A stretch of 9,064 bases of DNA, from positions 1 to 9,064 of the forward strand of contig CADEGS010000103.1 in NCBI GenBank assembly GCA_902826945.1. The letters are read 5' to 3'. How positions within the stretch are numbered: the first letter of the stretch is position 1; the number at the start of each line of letters is the position of its first letter. The notes beneath the pieces were generated by a model, which had not been told where the DNA came from, ran no database searches, and was given only the letters and a program-made list of their open reading frames with translations. The translations under genes and the position numbers were made by a program. The DNA is from an uncultured bacterium (lineage in GTDB: Bacteria; Planctomycetota; UBA1135; GCA-002686595). Of the stretch, positions 1-6,614 are shown one piece after another.

Positions 1-569
1 GGCGCCCACCAGCGGCCGTCGACGCGGTAGCTCGCGCCGAGCGCGTGCGCCGCGTCCTCGAGCAGCAGGAACCCGTGGCGGCGCTTGAGCTCGATCAGGC
101 GCTGCATGTCGCACGGCAGGCCGGCGAAGTGCACCGCGGCGACGACGTGCGGCGGGCCCTGCGCGGCCAGGCGCTCCTCGAGGCGATCGAGGTGGAGGTT
201 GCCGGTCGCGCGCTCGACGTCGAGCACGCCGACCTCCGCGCCCAGGTGCGCCGCCGCCGAGGCGGTGGCGAGGAAGGTGTTGGCCGGCACCCACGCGCGC
301 AGGCCCGGCGCGACGCCGAGCGCCGCGTAGGCGACGTGCAGCGCGGCGGTGCCGCTCGAGACGCACACCGCGTGCGCGGCGCCGGTCGCGCGCACGAGGC
401 CGGCCTCGAAGCGCTCGACCGCCGGGCCCTGCGTCAGGAGCTCGCCGCGCAGCGTCTCCAGCACGGCCGCGACGTCGTCGGCCTCGATGCGCTGGCGCCC
501 GTAGGCGAGCGCCGCCGGAGCGTCCGCGGCGGCCTCAGACTCCGATCTCGTGCTCGTGGAGGGCTGCAT
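1..569 (-). CDS. pseC: PseC-like PLP-dependent aminotransferase (UDP-4-keto-sugar aminotransferase), partial, C-terminus off the left edge
   Basis: In pseudaminic acid synthesis PseC transfers an amino group to C4 of the UDP-4-keto-6-deoxy-AltNAc made by PseB; it belongs to the DegT/DnrJ/EryC1 family. The first 189 residues are visible. They show the N-terminal signature YGRQ (23-26) followed by LTQGPAVERFE (45-55), the phosphate-binding SSGTAAL (71-77), VPANTFLATA (94-103) and EDAAHALGA (171-179), whose Asp172 should contact the PLP ring nitrogen. The catalytic lysine lies beyond the window. The ATG at 569 is the only start codon upstream of YGRQ and downstream of the pseB core, so the first 35 nt overlap the end of pseB, which implies co-transcription and probable coupling. 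The 20 residues before YGRQ are Ser/Ala-rich and look non-conserved. A related 4-aminotransferase for another 2,4-diamino sugar is possible, but the PseB partner favours PseC. Confidence 0.88.
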   Translation of the reverse strand, partial: MQPSTSTRSESEAAADAPAALAYGRQRIEADDVAAVLETLRGELLTQGPAVERFEAGLVRATGAAHAVCVSSGTAALHVAYAALGVAPGLRAWVPANTFLATASAAAHLGAEVGVLDVERATGNLHLDRLEERLAAQGPPHVVAAVHFAGLPCDMQRLIELKRRHGFLLLEDAAHALGASYRVDGRWWA

Positions 570-1602
570 GCTCGCGCGCGTCTCCCGCGTCCGGCCTGTC
601 GGGTGCGCCGGGCTCCAGCCCCAGGTGGCCGCGCAGCTCGGCGCGGCTCATCCAGCGCGTGGGCTTGTTCGAGCGGTACTGGAAGTCCGGCGCGACCGGC
701 GTGCCGCGCACGCCGCGCTCGTGCTCGTGGTCCTCGCGCTTCCACCAGTGGAACGAGGGGTGGACCGTGTAGTGCTCGGGGTACTCGAGCGTGTTGCGCG
801 CCTCGTCGAACGGCAGCAGCACCTCGTGGATCTTCTCGCCCGGGCGGATGCCGATCTCCTCCCAGGTGCAGTCGAGCGCGCCGACCAGGTCCACCATCTT
901 CATGCTGGGGATCTTGGGGACGAAGAGCTCGCCCCCGCGCATCACCTCCAGCCGGTCGAGCACGAAGGCCACGCCGTGCTCGAGCGTGATCCAGAAGCGC
1001 GTCATGCGCCGGTCGGTGATCGGCAGCACGCGCTGGCCGTCCTGGACGAGCTTCTGGAAGTGCTCGACGACGCTGCCGCGCGAGCCCATCACGTTGCCGT
1101 AGCGCACGACGGCGAAGCGCGTGCCCGCCGAGCCGGCCAGGTGGTTCGCCGCGACGAAGCACTTGTCCGAGGCGAGCTTCGTGGCGCCGTACAGGTTGAT
1201 CGGGTTCGCCGCCTTGTCGGTGGAGAGCGCCAGCACCTTCTGCACGCCGGCGTCGATCGCGGCCGCGATGACGTTCTCCGCGCCGCCGATGTTCGTGCGG
1301 ATCGCCTCGAACGGGTTGTACTCGCACACCGGCACGTGCTTCATGGCCGCGGCGTGCACGACGTAGTCCACGCCGTCCATCGCGCGCCGCAGCCGGTCGC
1401 GGTCGCGCACGTCGCCGATGAAGTAGCGCAGCGCGGGGTGCTCGGCGGGCGAGAGCTCCTGCGCCATGCGGTACTGCTTCTGCTCGTCGCGGCTGAAGAC
1501 GATCAGGCGCCGCGGTCGGTAGCGCTGGAGCGCGACGCGCACGAGCTCGCGTCCGAAGGAGCCGGTGCCGCCGGTGATCAGGAGCGAGCGGTCGTCGAGC
1601 AT
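535..1602 (-). CDS. pseB: PseB-like UDP-GlcNAc 4,6-dehydratase (inverting)
   Basis: PseB is a cytoplasmic NADP-dependent short-chain dehydrogenase/reductase. It converts UDP-GlcNAc to UDP-2-acetamido-2,6-dideoxy-L-arabino-4-hexulose, the first step towards pseudaminic acid. The 355-residue product has the Rossmann motif TGGTGSFG (10-17), the catalytic stretch STDKAANPINLYGATK (127-142) with Thr128, Asp129, Lys130 and Tyr138, plus VVRYGNVMGSRGSV (165-178) and PITDRRMTRFW (194-204), all typical of PseB/FlaA1. Helicobacter FlaA1 is about 333 residues; the surplus here is a variable His/Glu-rich tail (about 335-355) that overlaps the start of pseC. The start was chosen at the ATG at 1602 because the fold begins there (MLDDRSLLITGGTG); the much longer open frame upstream is antisense to the neighbouring hydrolase. 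No strong Shine-Dalgarno is visible. PseB heads the minus-strand pse operon and is divergent from the secreted hydrolase gene. Confidence 0.94.
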   Translation of the reverse strand: MLDDRSLLITGGTGSFGRELVRVALQRYRPRRLIVFSRDEQKQYRMAQELSPAEHPALRYFIGDVRDRDRLRRAMDGVDYVVHAAAMKHVPVCEYNPFEAIRTNIGGAENVIAAAIDAGVQKVLALSTDKAANPINLYGATKLASDKCFVAANHLAGSAGTRFAVVRYGNVMGSRGSVVEHFQKLVQDGQRVLPITDRRMTRFWITLEHGVAFVLDRLEVMRGGELFVPKIPSMKMVDLVGALDCTWEEIGIRPGEKIHEVLLPFDEARNTLEYPEHYTVHPSFHWWKREDHEHERGVRGTPVAPDFQYRSNKPTRWMSRAELRGHLGLEPGAPDRPDAGDAREHAALHEHEIGV

Positions 1603-1902
1603 GGTCGGGGCTTCGCAGGAGGGCGGGGTCCGAGCCCTTCGGCACAGACCGCCGGAGCGCTGGAGCGGCCCGGGAACGCAGGGCCCGGTCGCGGGACGCG
1701 GCCCGACCACACGCCCGCAAGTGCCTTTCAATAAACGAGTTGCGCGCATCGCTCGCGTCCCGCCCGGCGGGCCTCTATTTGCACCTTCGTATGGAATCGC
1801 GACAGCACGAGGCGCCCCCGGCGGCGGAGGCGGCTCGACGCCGGCCGTAGGATGGCGGCGCCGGGCCCGCGGTGCGCGCGAGCCCTCGACCCCTCCCTCC
1901 GC
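1603..1902. promoter_or_regulatory. Divergent intergenic region between pseB and the secreted hydrolase gene
   Basis: This 300-bp gap must hold the start signals of both pseB (minus) and the hydrolase (plus). It contains the most AT-rich patch of the neighbourhood (about 1720-1800), including TTTCAATAAA at 1726-1735 (minus strand TTGAAA, -35-like) and CTATTTGCACC from about 1775. I could not pair any -35-like hexamer with a convincing -10 at 16-18 nt on either strand, so no promoter is assigned. A 5-bp GC hairpin (1759-1771) is present but unremarkable at this composition. No credible small gene is seen; an in-frame ATG at 1852 is discussed under the hydrolase. Confidence 0.4.
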
Positions 1903-3855
1903 ATGCAGCACCTCCGCCGCGCCCTCGCGCTCCTCTGCCTCGTCCTCCCCGCGGCCGCCCAGCGCCTGCCCCAGAAGCAGGTCGCGGCGCCGCCCGCCGA
2001 CGTCGAGGCCGGCGTCGTGCGGCTGCCGGAGCGGGCGCTCGAGCGCTCGCGCGCGGCCTGGCTGCCGCTCGCGTGGACGCCGGCAGACGGCCGCTGGCAG
2101 GCGCAGGTCACGCTGCCGGTCGAGCGCGCGGCCGCGCGCGGGCGCGAGCTCGCCCTGGCGCTCTTCGGCCCGGACGCGGCGCGCTGGAGCGCGCGCCTGA
2201 GCGGGGCGGGCTTCGCGGGCGAGGCGCTCGCCGCCCTGGCGGCGAGCGGGCGCGCGCACGGCGCGTCGCAGGCGCAGGACGAGCTCGCGCCGGGCTGGGA
2301 CGCGCTCTCCTTCACGCTCTCGGGCGCGCTGCCCGGACGGCTCGTGGTCGCCGTGGACGCGGGGCTCGCGCCGCGCGCGCCGGCGGGCGGCTTCCTGGTC
2401 GTCGGCGACGGCGAGGCGCCGACGCTCGCGAGCGCGGTCGAGGGCCGGCGCTGGACGATCGACCGCCCGCTGGACTTCACGGCGCGGCTGGAGGAGGCGG
2501 GCGCGCTCGACGACGTGCGCGTCCTGGTCGCGAGCGCGCTCGGCACGCAGGAGGAGTCGCTGCGCGACGACGGCCTGGGAGCCGACGCGCTGGCCGGCGA
2601 CGGCGTCTGGAGCGCGCGCGTGTGGCCCGAAGCCCTCGGGAGCACGCAGGCGCGCGTGGTCGCCCTCGGCCACGACGCCGACGGGGCGTTCGTGCGCACC
2701 GCGCAGCACGCGCTGACGGTGCTCGCGCCGCGCGCGCGGCTGAGCGGGCGCGTGCGCGCGTCGGTGCTCGACGCGGCGACGCTGGCGCTCTCGGTGGAGG
2801 TCGAGACGGACGGCAGCGCCCCGGTGCAGCTCGCGCTCGAGGTATGGGGCGAGCGCCCCGGCGCGGGCGCGGTGCCGATCGTGTGGCTCTCGCGCATGAG
2901 CGCGCCCGAGGGCGCGGGCGCGCGCTGGATCGACCTCGCGCTCGACGCGCGCTGGCTGAACGCCGCCGGCAGCGCGAGCGGGCTCGAGCTGCGCCGCCTG
3001 CGCCTGCAGGACCCCGACACGCACGTCGTGCTCGACGCGCTCGAGCGCGCGCCGCTCGCGCTCGCGGCGCTGCCCGCCCTGGTCGGCGGGCCGGCGGGCG
3101 CGATCACGCCGGACATGCTCTCGCGCCCGGCGCTCGGCGAGGAGCGCGCGGCGGCGGGGCCGCCCCGCTCCGGCCAGCGCCTGGGCCTCCTCGCCGCGGC
3201 GCCCGCGCCGCTGGAGCGCCCGCGCGAGCGCTCGCTCCTGCTCGTGCACGGCTACTGCGCCGGCGGCTCGCCGTGGCCGCCCGCGCAGTTCTCGCAGCCG
3301 CGCAGCGCCTTCGCCGACCCGGACCAGAACCGCAGCCACGACGCGTTCGCGCAGCTCCTGGGCGCCTTCGCGGCGCAGGAGGGGCTCGACTCCTTCGGCG
3401 TCGTCGCGCACAGCCAGGGCGGCGCGGCCGCGCTGCACCTCCTGACCTACTACCAGAGCGGGCTCGAGCGCTCCTTCGGCGGCCGGCGCATCCAGAGCGT
3501 CGGGACGCCCTACCAGGGCACGCCGCTGGCCTCGCTCGGCTCCTTCGCCTGCGGCGTGAACGACGACATGACGCCGTCGGGCTCGGCCGCCTGGCTGGCC
3601 GGGATCCCGAGCTGGGCGCGCGCCGAGGTGCACTACTGGACGACGTCGAACGCGGGCAGCGCCTGCAACTTCTTCACCAACCTGGTCCTCGGCAGCCCGA
3701 ACGACGGCGTGATCGAGATGGCGCGCGGGCAGCTCCCCGGCGCGACGAACCACGGGCACAAGACCGGCTGGTGCCACTCGACGGGGATGTCGAACCCCGC
3801 GCACTACACCGACGCCGTGCGCAACGCGGAGATGAACGCGGCAGCAGCGCGCTGA
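1903..3855 (+). CDS. Secreted alpha/beta-hydrolase, conditioned-medium-factor-like, with beta-rich N-terminal region
   Basis: Start at ATG 1903 gives a clean Sec signal peptide (MQHLRRALALLCLVLPAAA, cleavage before Gln20); an ATG at 1852 would put 17 charged/Pro-rich residues ahead of it. No Shine-Dalgarno is visible. Mature length is about 631. Residues about 20-430 look beta-rich; RDDGLGADALAGDGVW (221-236) is the DDG...GDG motif of Ig-like domains of the 'choice-of-anchor X' kind. Residues about 440-650 form an alpha/beta-hydrolase: oxyanion segment LLVHGYC (446-452), nucleophile elbow AHSQGGAA with Ser504, then GTPYQGTPLA, candidate acid Asp601 (SPNDG) and His in NHGHKTGWCH (616-625). All four cysteines of the mature protein (452, 550, 589, 624) lie in this domain, consistent with disulfides. 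From memory, the C-terminal half closely resembles 'conditioned medium factor' proteins of gammaproteobacteria. Substrate unknown; an esterase/lipase or acyltransferase activity is inferred. It is monocistronic and convergent with the FecR gene. Confidence 0.85.
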   Translation: MQHLRRALALLCLVLPAAAQRLPQKQVAAPPADVEAGVVRLPERALERSRAAWLPLAWTPADGRWQAQVTLPVERAAARGRELALALFGPDAARWSARLSGAGFAGEALAALAASGRAHGASQAQDELAPGWDALSFTLSGALPGRLVVAVDAGLAPRAPAGGFLVVGDGEAPTLASAVEGRRWTIDRPLDFTARLEEAGALDDVRVLVASALGTQEESLRDDGLGADALAGDGVWSARVWPEALGSTQARVVALGHDADGAFVRTAQHALTVLAPRARLSGRVRASVLDAATLALSVEVETDGSAPVQLALEVWGERPGAGAVPIVWLSRMSAPEGAGARWIDLALDARWLNAAGSASGLELRRLRLQDPDTHVVLDALERAPLALAALPALVGGPAGAITPDMLSRPALGEERAAAGPPRSGQRLGLLAAAPAPLERPRERSLLLVHGYCAGGSPWPPAQFSQPRSAFADPDQNRSHDAFAQLLGAFAAQEGLDSFGVVAHSQGGAAALHLLTYYQSGLERSFGGRRIQSVGTPYQGTPLASLGSFACGVNDDMTPSGSAAWLAGIPSWARAEVHYWTTSNAGSACNFFTNLVLGSPNDGVIEMARGQLPGATNHGHKTGWCHSTGMSNPAHYTDAVRNAEMNAAAAR

Positions 3856-3870
3856 CGGAGGCGGCTCGCT

Positions 3871-3889
3871 CGCGCCGTCGATCGGCGCG
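3871..3889. terminator. Candidate GC-rich hairpin between convergent genes
   Basis: A perfect 7-bp inverted repeat (CGCGCCG / CGGCGCG) with a TCGAT loop sits 15 nt after the hydrolase stop and before the end of the convergent FecR gene. No T-tract follows on either strand, so it is not a classical intrinsic terminator. Its position between converging genes is the main argument. Chance GC palindromes are common at this composition. Confidence 0.3.
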
Positions 3890-3959
3890 GGGCTCCCGGC
3901 GGCCGGTCAGGAACGGGACGCCGCGCCGACCTCGGCGGCGAGGCCCCCGCGGCTCCGCA

Positions 3960-4928
3960 TCACCAGCGGGTGGCGCGGAAGGCGCGCAGGCGATCGACGT
4001 GCTCGTGCTCGTCGTCGCCGAGGGGAGCGACGCCCGCGGGGAAGGGCATGTCCTTCGACATCATGCTCGCGTCGGCGAACACGAGGTGCGAGGACTCGGG
4101 CGAGACCACCACGTCGGCGCCGCTCTGGCGCTCGTGCAGGGCGACGTGGCCCTCGCACACGCACACGCAGGTGCCGACACCGTCGGCGCGCACGCCGAGC
4201 GTCGTGCCCGTCACCGCGACGTGCGCCTCGGGCGTGTCCACCGCGAGCCCGCTGCCCGGGTAGCCCGCGAGCGTCTGCAGGAAGAGCTCGCCGCGCTCCA
4301 GGCGCAGGTGACCGTCCGCGCCGGGCTCGACCGAGAGCCGCGTGCCGGGGAGCGCCTCGACGCGGAACCGGTCGGCGTACACGAGGTGCAGGCTGCCGCC
4401 CGCCACCGCGAGCACCTGCGGCCCGAGCTCGAGCCGACCCTCGCGCGCCGCGGCCGCCGCGCCGGCGCCGAAGGCCACGGTCGTGGAGCCCTGCATGCCG
4501 ACGACGCGCCAGCCCGGCGCGCCGCCGGTCAGCCGGGGCACGAGCACGAGGAGCACGAGCGCCGCCGCCAGGCCGGCGAGGCTCGGCAGGAGCCACGGCC
4601 GCCGCGCGCCCTCGCGCGCCGGCAGGGCCGGGGCGACCCGCTCGCCACCCGCCGCCTCGCCCAGGAAAGTCCTTCGCGCCCGCGCGCGGAACTCGTCCCG
4701 CGGCCGGGGCAGGGCCGCTCGCTCCCGCAGGAACGCTTCGAGGTCAGGCACGCTTCCCTTACGGAGACCCGGGGCGGAGCGTGACCCGGATTCCCCCGCT
4801 CCCGCGGCGGAGCCGCCGACGAACGCGCGCCGGACCCGCTCCCGGGCGGCGGGGTCGGGACGCGGCAGGCCGCGCGCGCGCAGCCAGGCCTCGAGCGCCT
4901 CGTCGTCGCGGCCGGGAGCGGCGCTCAC
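3960..4928 (-). CDS. FecR-domain membrane protein, probable anti-sigma factor/signal transducer
   Basis: This 322-residue single-pass protein has a cytoplasmic N-terminal part (1-109), one membrane helix (about 111-132, WLLPSLAGLAAALVLLVLV) and an extracytoplasmic FecR-like part (about 139-322). The FecR core is AVDTPEAHVAVTGTTLGV (229-246), followed by GTCVCVCEGHV (252-262). FecR proteins typically control an ECF sigma factor encoded next to them and transmit an envelope signal. Here the GTG start overlaps the sigma-factor stop by GTGA and is preceded by a strong GGAGGGG at 4936-4942, spacing 7 nt. The cytoplasmic part lacks an obvious zinc-binding (ZAS) motif and instead shows two copies of a motif of about 30 residues (13-43 and 64-94). 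The C-terminal end holds MMSKDM (289-294) and DDEHEH (305-310). What it senses is unknown. There is no TonB-dependent receptor gene in the window to complete a classic Fec system. Confidence 0.85.
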   Translation of the reverse strand: MSAAPGRDDEALEAWLRARGLPRPDPAARERVRRAFVGGSAAGAGESGSRSAPGLRKGSVPDLEAFLRERAALPRPRDEFRARARRTFLGEAAGGERVAPALPAREGARRPWLLPSLAGLAAALVLLVLVPRLTGGAPGWRVVGMQGSTTVAFGAGAAAAAREGRLELGPQVLAVAGGSLHLVYADRFRVEALPGTRLSVEPGADGHLRLERGELFLQTLAGYPGSGLAVDTPEAHVAVTGTTLGVRADGVGTCVCVCEGHVALHERQSGADVVVSPESSHLVFADASMMSKDMPFPAGVAPLGDDEHEHVDRLRAFRATRW

Positions 4929-5569
4929 GGGGCGTCCCCTCCGGGTCCCGAGCCCTCCCAGGCCGGCCCCAGCGCCTGGCGCAGGACCTCGAGCGCGCGC
5001 GAGAAGCGCTTGCGCACGGCGACCTCGTTGCGCTCCAGGATCGCGCCGATCTCCTCGAACGAGAGCTCCTCGTACACGCGCAGGAGCACGGTCATGCGCA
5101 TGCCGTCGGGCAGCGCCTCGATCGCCTGACGCACGCGCTCCTCGAGCTCGGCCGCGTGCAGGCGCGCCTCGGGCGGATCGAGGACGGCGACCCCGTCGAA
5201 GCCCGAGCCGTCCTCGCCGCCCTCCTCGCCCTGCGCCTCGCGGTGGCGGCGCGAGCGCCAGTGGTCGCGCACCTTGTTCGTCGCGATCGTGAACACCCAG
5301 GGGCGGATGTCGCGCGCGGGGTCGTAGCTCTCGAGCGAGCGTTGCACGTGCAGGAACACGTCCTGCGTCAGGTCCTCGGCCAGGTGGTCGTCGCCGACCA
5401 GCCGGCGCACGTAGCCGTAGACGCGGTCGAAGTAGGCGTCGAAGAACGCCGCCAGCGCGGCGGGGTCGCGCCGCGGGAGCCGCTCCAGGATCGCCCGCGG
5501 GAGCGAGCCGGCGTCCTCGGAGGCGGCCGGCACGCCGTCGGCGGGCGGGGTGGGCGAGGTCCTGCTCAT
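4925..5569 (-). CDS. ECF-type RNA polymerase sigma factor (sigma-70 family, group 4)
   Basis: The 214-residue product has sigma region 2 at about 41-107: the FFDAYFDRVYGYVRRLVGD helix pair, then AEDLTQDVFLHV (64-75) and RPWVFTIATNKVRDHWR (89-105), the core-binding and -10-recognition segments. A Gly/Glu-rich linker follows (110-130). Region 4 is at about 146-200: EALPDGMRMTVLLRVYEELS, then the helix-turn-helix FEEIGAILERNEVAVRKRFSRA. Regions 1 and 3 are absent, as in ECF sigmas. The ATG at 5569 is preceded by AGGGAG (5573-5578) at a short 3-nt spacing and begins just before the conserved domain; the frame upstream is antisense noise. The gene overlaps the FecR-domain gene by GTGA, so the pair should be made together, the FecR protein holding or activating the sigma. 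It lies 94 bp downstream of the metal-ABC operon on the same strand, so read-through from that operon is possible. Confidence 0.92.
   Translation of the reverse strand: MSRTSPTPPADGVPAASEDAGSLPRAILERLPRRDPAALAAFFDAYFDRVYGYVRRLVGDDHLAEDLTQDVFLHVQRSLESYDPARDIRPWVFTIATNKVRDHWRSRRHREAQGEEGGEDGSGFDGVAVLDPPEARLHAAELEERVRQAIEALPDGMRMTVLLRVYEELSFEEIGAILERNEVAVRKRFSRALEVLRQALGPAWEGSGPGGDAP
4936..4942 (-). promoter_or_regulatory. Shine-Dalgarno of the FecR-domain gene
   Basis: Minus-strand GGAGGGG lies inside the end of the sigma-factor gene, 7 nt before the GTG start at 4928. It is one of the strongest ribosome-binding sites in the window and fixes the overlapping start. Confidence 0.7.
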
Positions 5570-5631
5570 CGTCTCCCTGGCGCCAAGAGGGTAGCGCTGC
5601 CCCCCCGGCGCACGAGCGCCGGCGCGGGATT

Positions 5632-5660
5632 CGCCGGCCGGGATCGCCGCGCGGCCGGCG
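5632..5660 (-). terminator. Candidate hairpin after the metal-ABC operon
   Basis: An 8-bp perfect inverted repeat (CGCCGGCC at 5632-5639, GGCCGGCG at 5653-5660) with a 13-nt loop begins 3 nt beyond the TAG stop of the lipoprotein gene and ends before the sigma-factor start. There is no U-tract after it on the minus strand (AATCCCG follows), so it could be a weak terminator, an mRNA 3'-end stabiliser or chance. The palindrome GCGCCGGCGC at 5616-5625 lies next to it. Confidence 0.35.
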
Positions 5661-5663
5661 CCC

Positions 5664-6614
5664 CTACCCGCCGGCGCGCAGCGCGCGCTCGAGGCGTCCG
5701 GCGTTCTCCTCCATCGCCGACAGGAAGTCCGCCCCGGCGGCGCGCGCCTCGCCGGACAGCGTCTCGCAGGGCGTGTAGAGCACGTTCTCGAAGCCCAGCG
5801 CGGCGGTGGCCGCGGCCAGCGCGGGGTCGGGCTCCGCCTCCCACAGGAGCACGCGCGCACCCTCGTCTGCGCGCAGCGCGGCCAGGCGCGCGCGCGCGGC
5901 TTCGGAGAGCTCGCTCGCGTCCGGCTCGACGGCCACGTTCTCGACGCGCCAGCCGTAGCGGCGCGCGAGGTACTCGTAGGCGGGGTGCGAGGCGACGAGC
6001 GTGCGTCCCTGGACCAGCGGGCCGAGCGCCCCCAGGCGGTCGTCGAGACGCGTCAGCGCGACGTGCAGCGCGGCGAAGCGCTGCTCGAGCTCTGTCGCGC
6101 GCTCGGGCAGGAGGCGCGCGAGCGCGGCGTGCACCGCGCGCGCCTCCTCGAGCGCGAGCCGCGGGTCGAGCCAGGTGTGCGCGTCGGTGCCGCGGTGCGC
6201 CGGCGGGCCGTCCGGGCCGTGCGAGTGCGCGGCGCCCTCGCGGTACTCCATCAGCGCGTCCGCGAAGGGACGCGTCGCGACCGCGGTGCGCGCCAGCGGC
6301 AGGCTCGTGAAGCCGAGCCAGCGCTCGAAGGACGCGCCGTGCACGAGCACGAGCGCGGCCGCCTGCATGCGCGCGACCTGCGCGCGGTCGGGCTCCCAGA
6401 AGGCCGGGTCCTCGCCCGCCGGGACGGGCTCGTGCAGCTCGATCGCGTCGCCGGCCAGGCGCTCGGCGAAGAAGGCCAGCGGGTAGAAGCTGGCCCACAC
6501 CTCGGGCGGGCCGGAGGGCGCGCGCGGCGCGCCGCCGGCCGGTCCGCGCGCGCACGACGCGGCGAGCGCGCCGAGCGCGAGCGCCGCGGCGGCGATGCGC
6601 GCCGCGCGCCTCAC
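5664..6614 (-). CDS. TroA/ZnuA-fold metal-binding lipoprotein of an ABC transporter (SBP_bac_9 family)
   Basis: The 316-residue product belongs to the cluster A-I (SBP_bac_9) binding proteins that capture Zn2+ or Mn2+ outside the inner membrane. The N-terminus is a signal peptide with a probable lipidation site at Cys21 (GALAASC; a slightly atypical lipobox with Ala at -3). Family landmarks are VWASFYPLAFFAERLAGD (39-56), VPAGEDPAFWEPD (64-76), VHGASFERW (91-99), DAHTWLDP (144-151) with ligand His146, and VASHPAYEYLARRYGW (207-222) with ligand His210. At the first ligand position (DPH...P in ZnuA/TroA) it has Ala71. A short His-rich loop, AHSHGPDGPPAHRG (129-142), precedes the second ligand, as zinc-type members often have. 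The GTG start at 6614 overlaps the permease stop by GTGA and has GGAGG (6621-6625) at 6-nt spacing. It is the last gene of the operon. Zn2+ is my best guess for the ligand, not proven. Confidence 0.85.
   Translation of the reverse strand: MRRAARIAAAALALGALAASCARGPAGGAPRAPSGPPEVWASFYPLAFFAERLAGDAIELHEPVPAGEDPAFWEPDRAQVARMQAAALVLVHGASFERWLGFTSLPLARTAVATRPFADALMEYREGAAHSHGPDGPPAHRGTDAHTWLDPRLALEEARAVHAALARLLPERATELEQRFAALHVALTRLDDRLGALGPLVQGRTLVASHPAYEYLARRYGWRVENVAVEPDASELSEAARARLAALRADEGARVLLWEAEPDPALAAATAALGFENVLYTPCETLSGEARAAGADFLSAMEENAGRLERALRAGG

Noticed and set aside
1720..1745. Possible sigma-54 or sigma-70 promoter around TTGAAAGGCACTTGC on the minus strand
   Set aside because: GGCAC and TTGC lack the required 5-nt spacing for sigma-54, and no -10 hexamer lies 16-18 nt after TTGAAA.
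1759..1771. CCCGC-CCG-GCGGG hairpin followed by TCTATTT in the divergent intergenic region
   Set aside because: Only 5 bp of stem, no gene ends here to be terminated, and the T-run is broken; expected by chance at this GC content.
1852..1902. Earlier ATG start for the secreted hydrolase
   Set aside because: It would place 17 polar and Pro-rich residues before a textbook signal peptide; the ATG at 1903 gives a normal Sec N-terminus.
535..3804. Minus-strand open frame of 1089 codons that appears to fuse PseB to a long N-terminal extension
   Set aside because: Beyond 1602 it is antisense to the secreted hydrolase and is made of low-complexity Arg/Ala-rich translation; only the part from ATG 1602 is PseB.
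1872..4784. Plus-strand open frame of 970 codons and other long Arg/Ala/Pro-rich frames across the window
   Set aside because: They are out-of-frame shadows caused by very high GC content with few stop codons; none contains recognisable domains.
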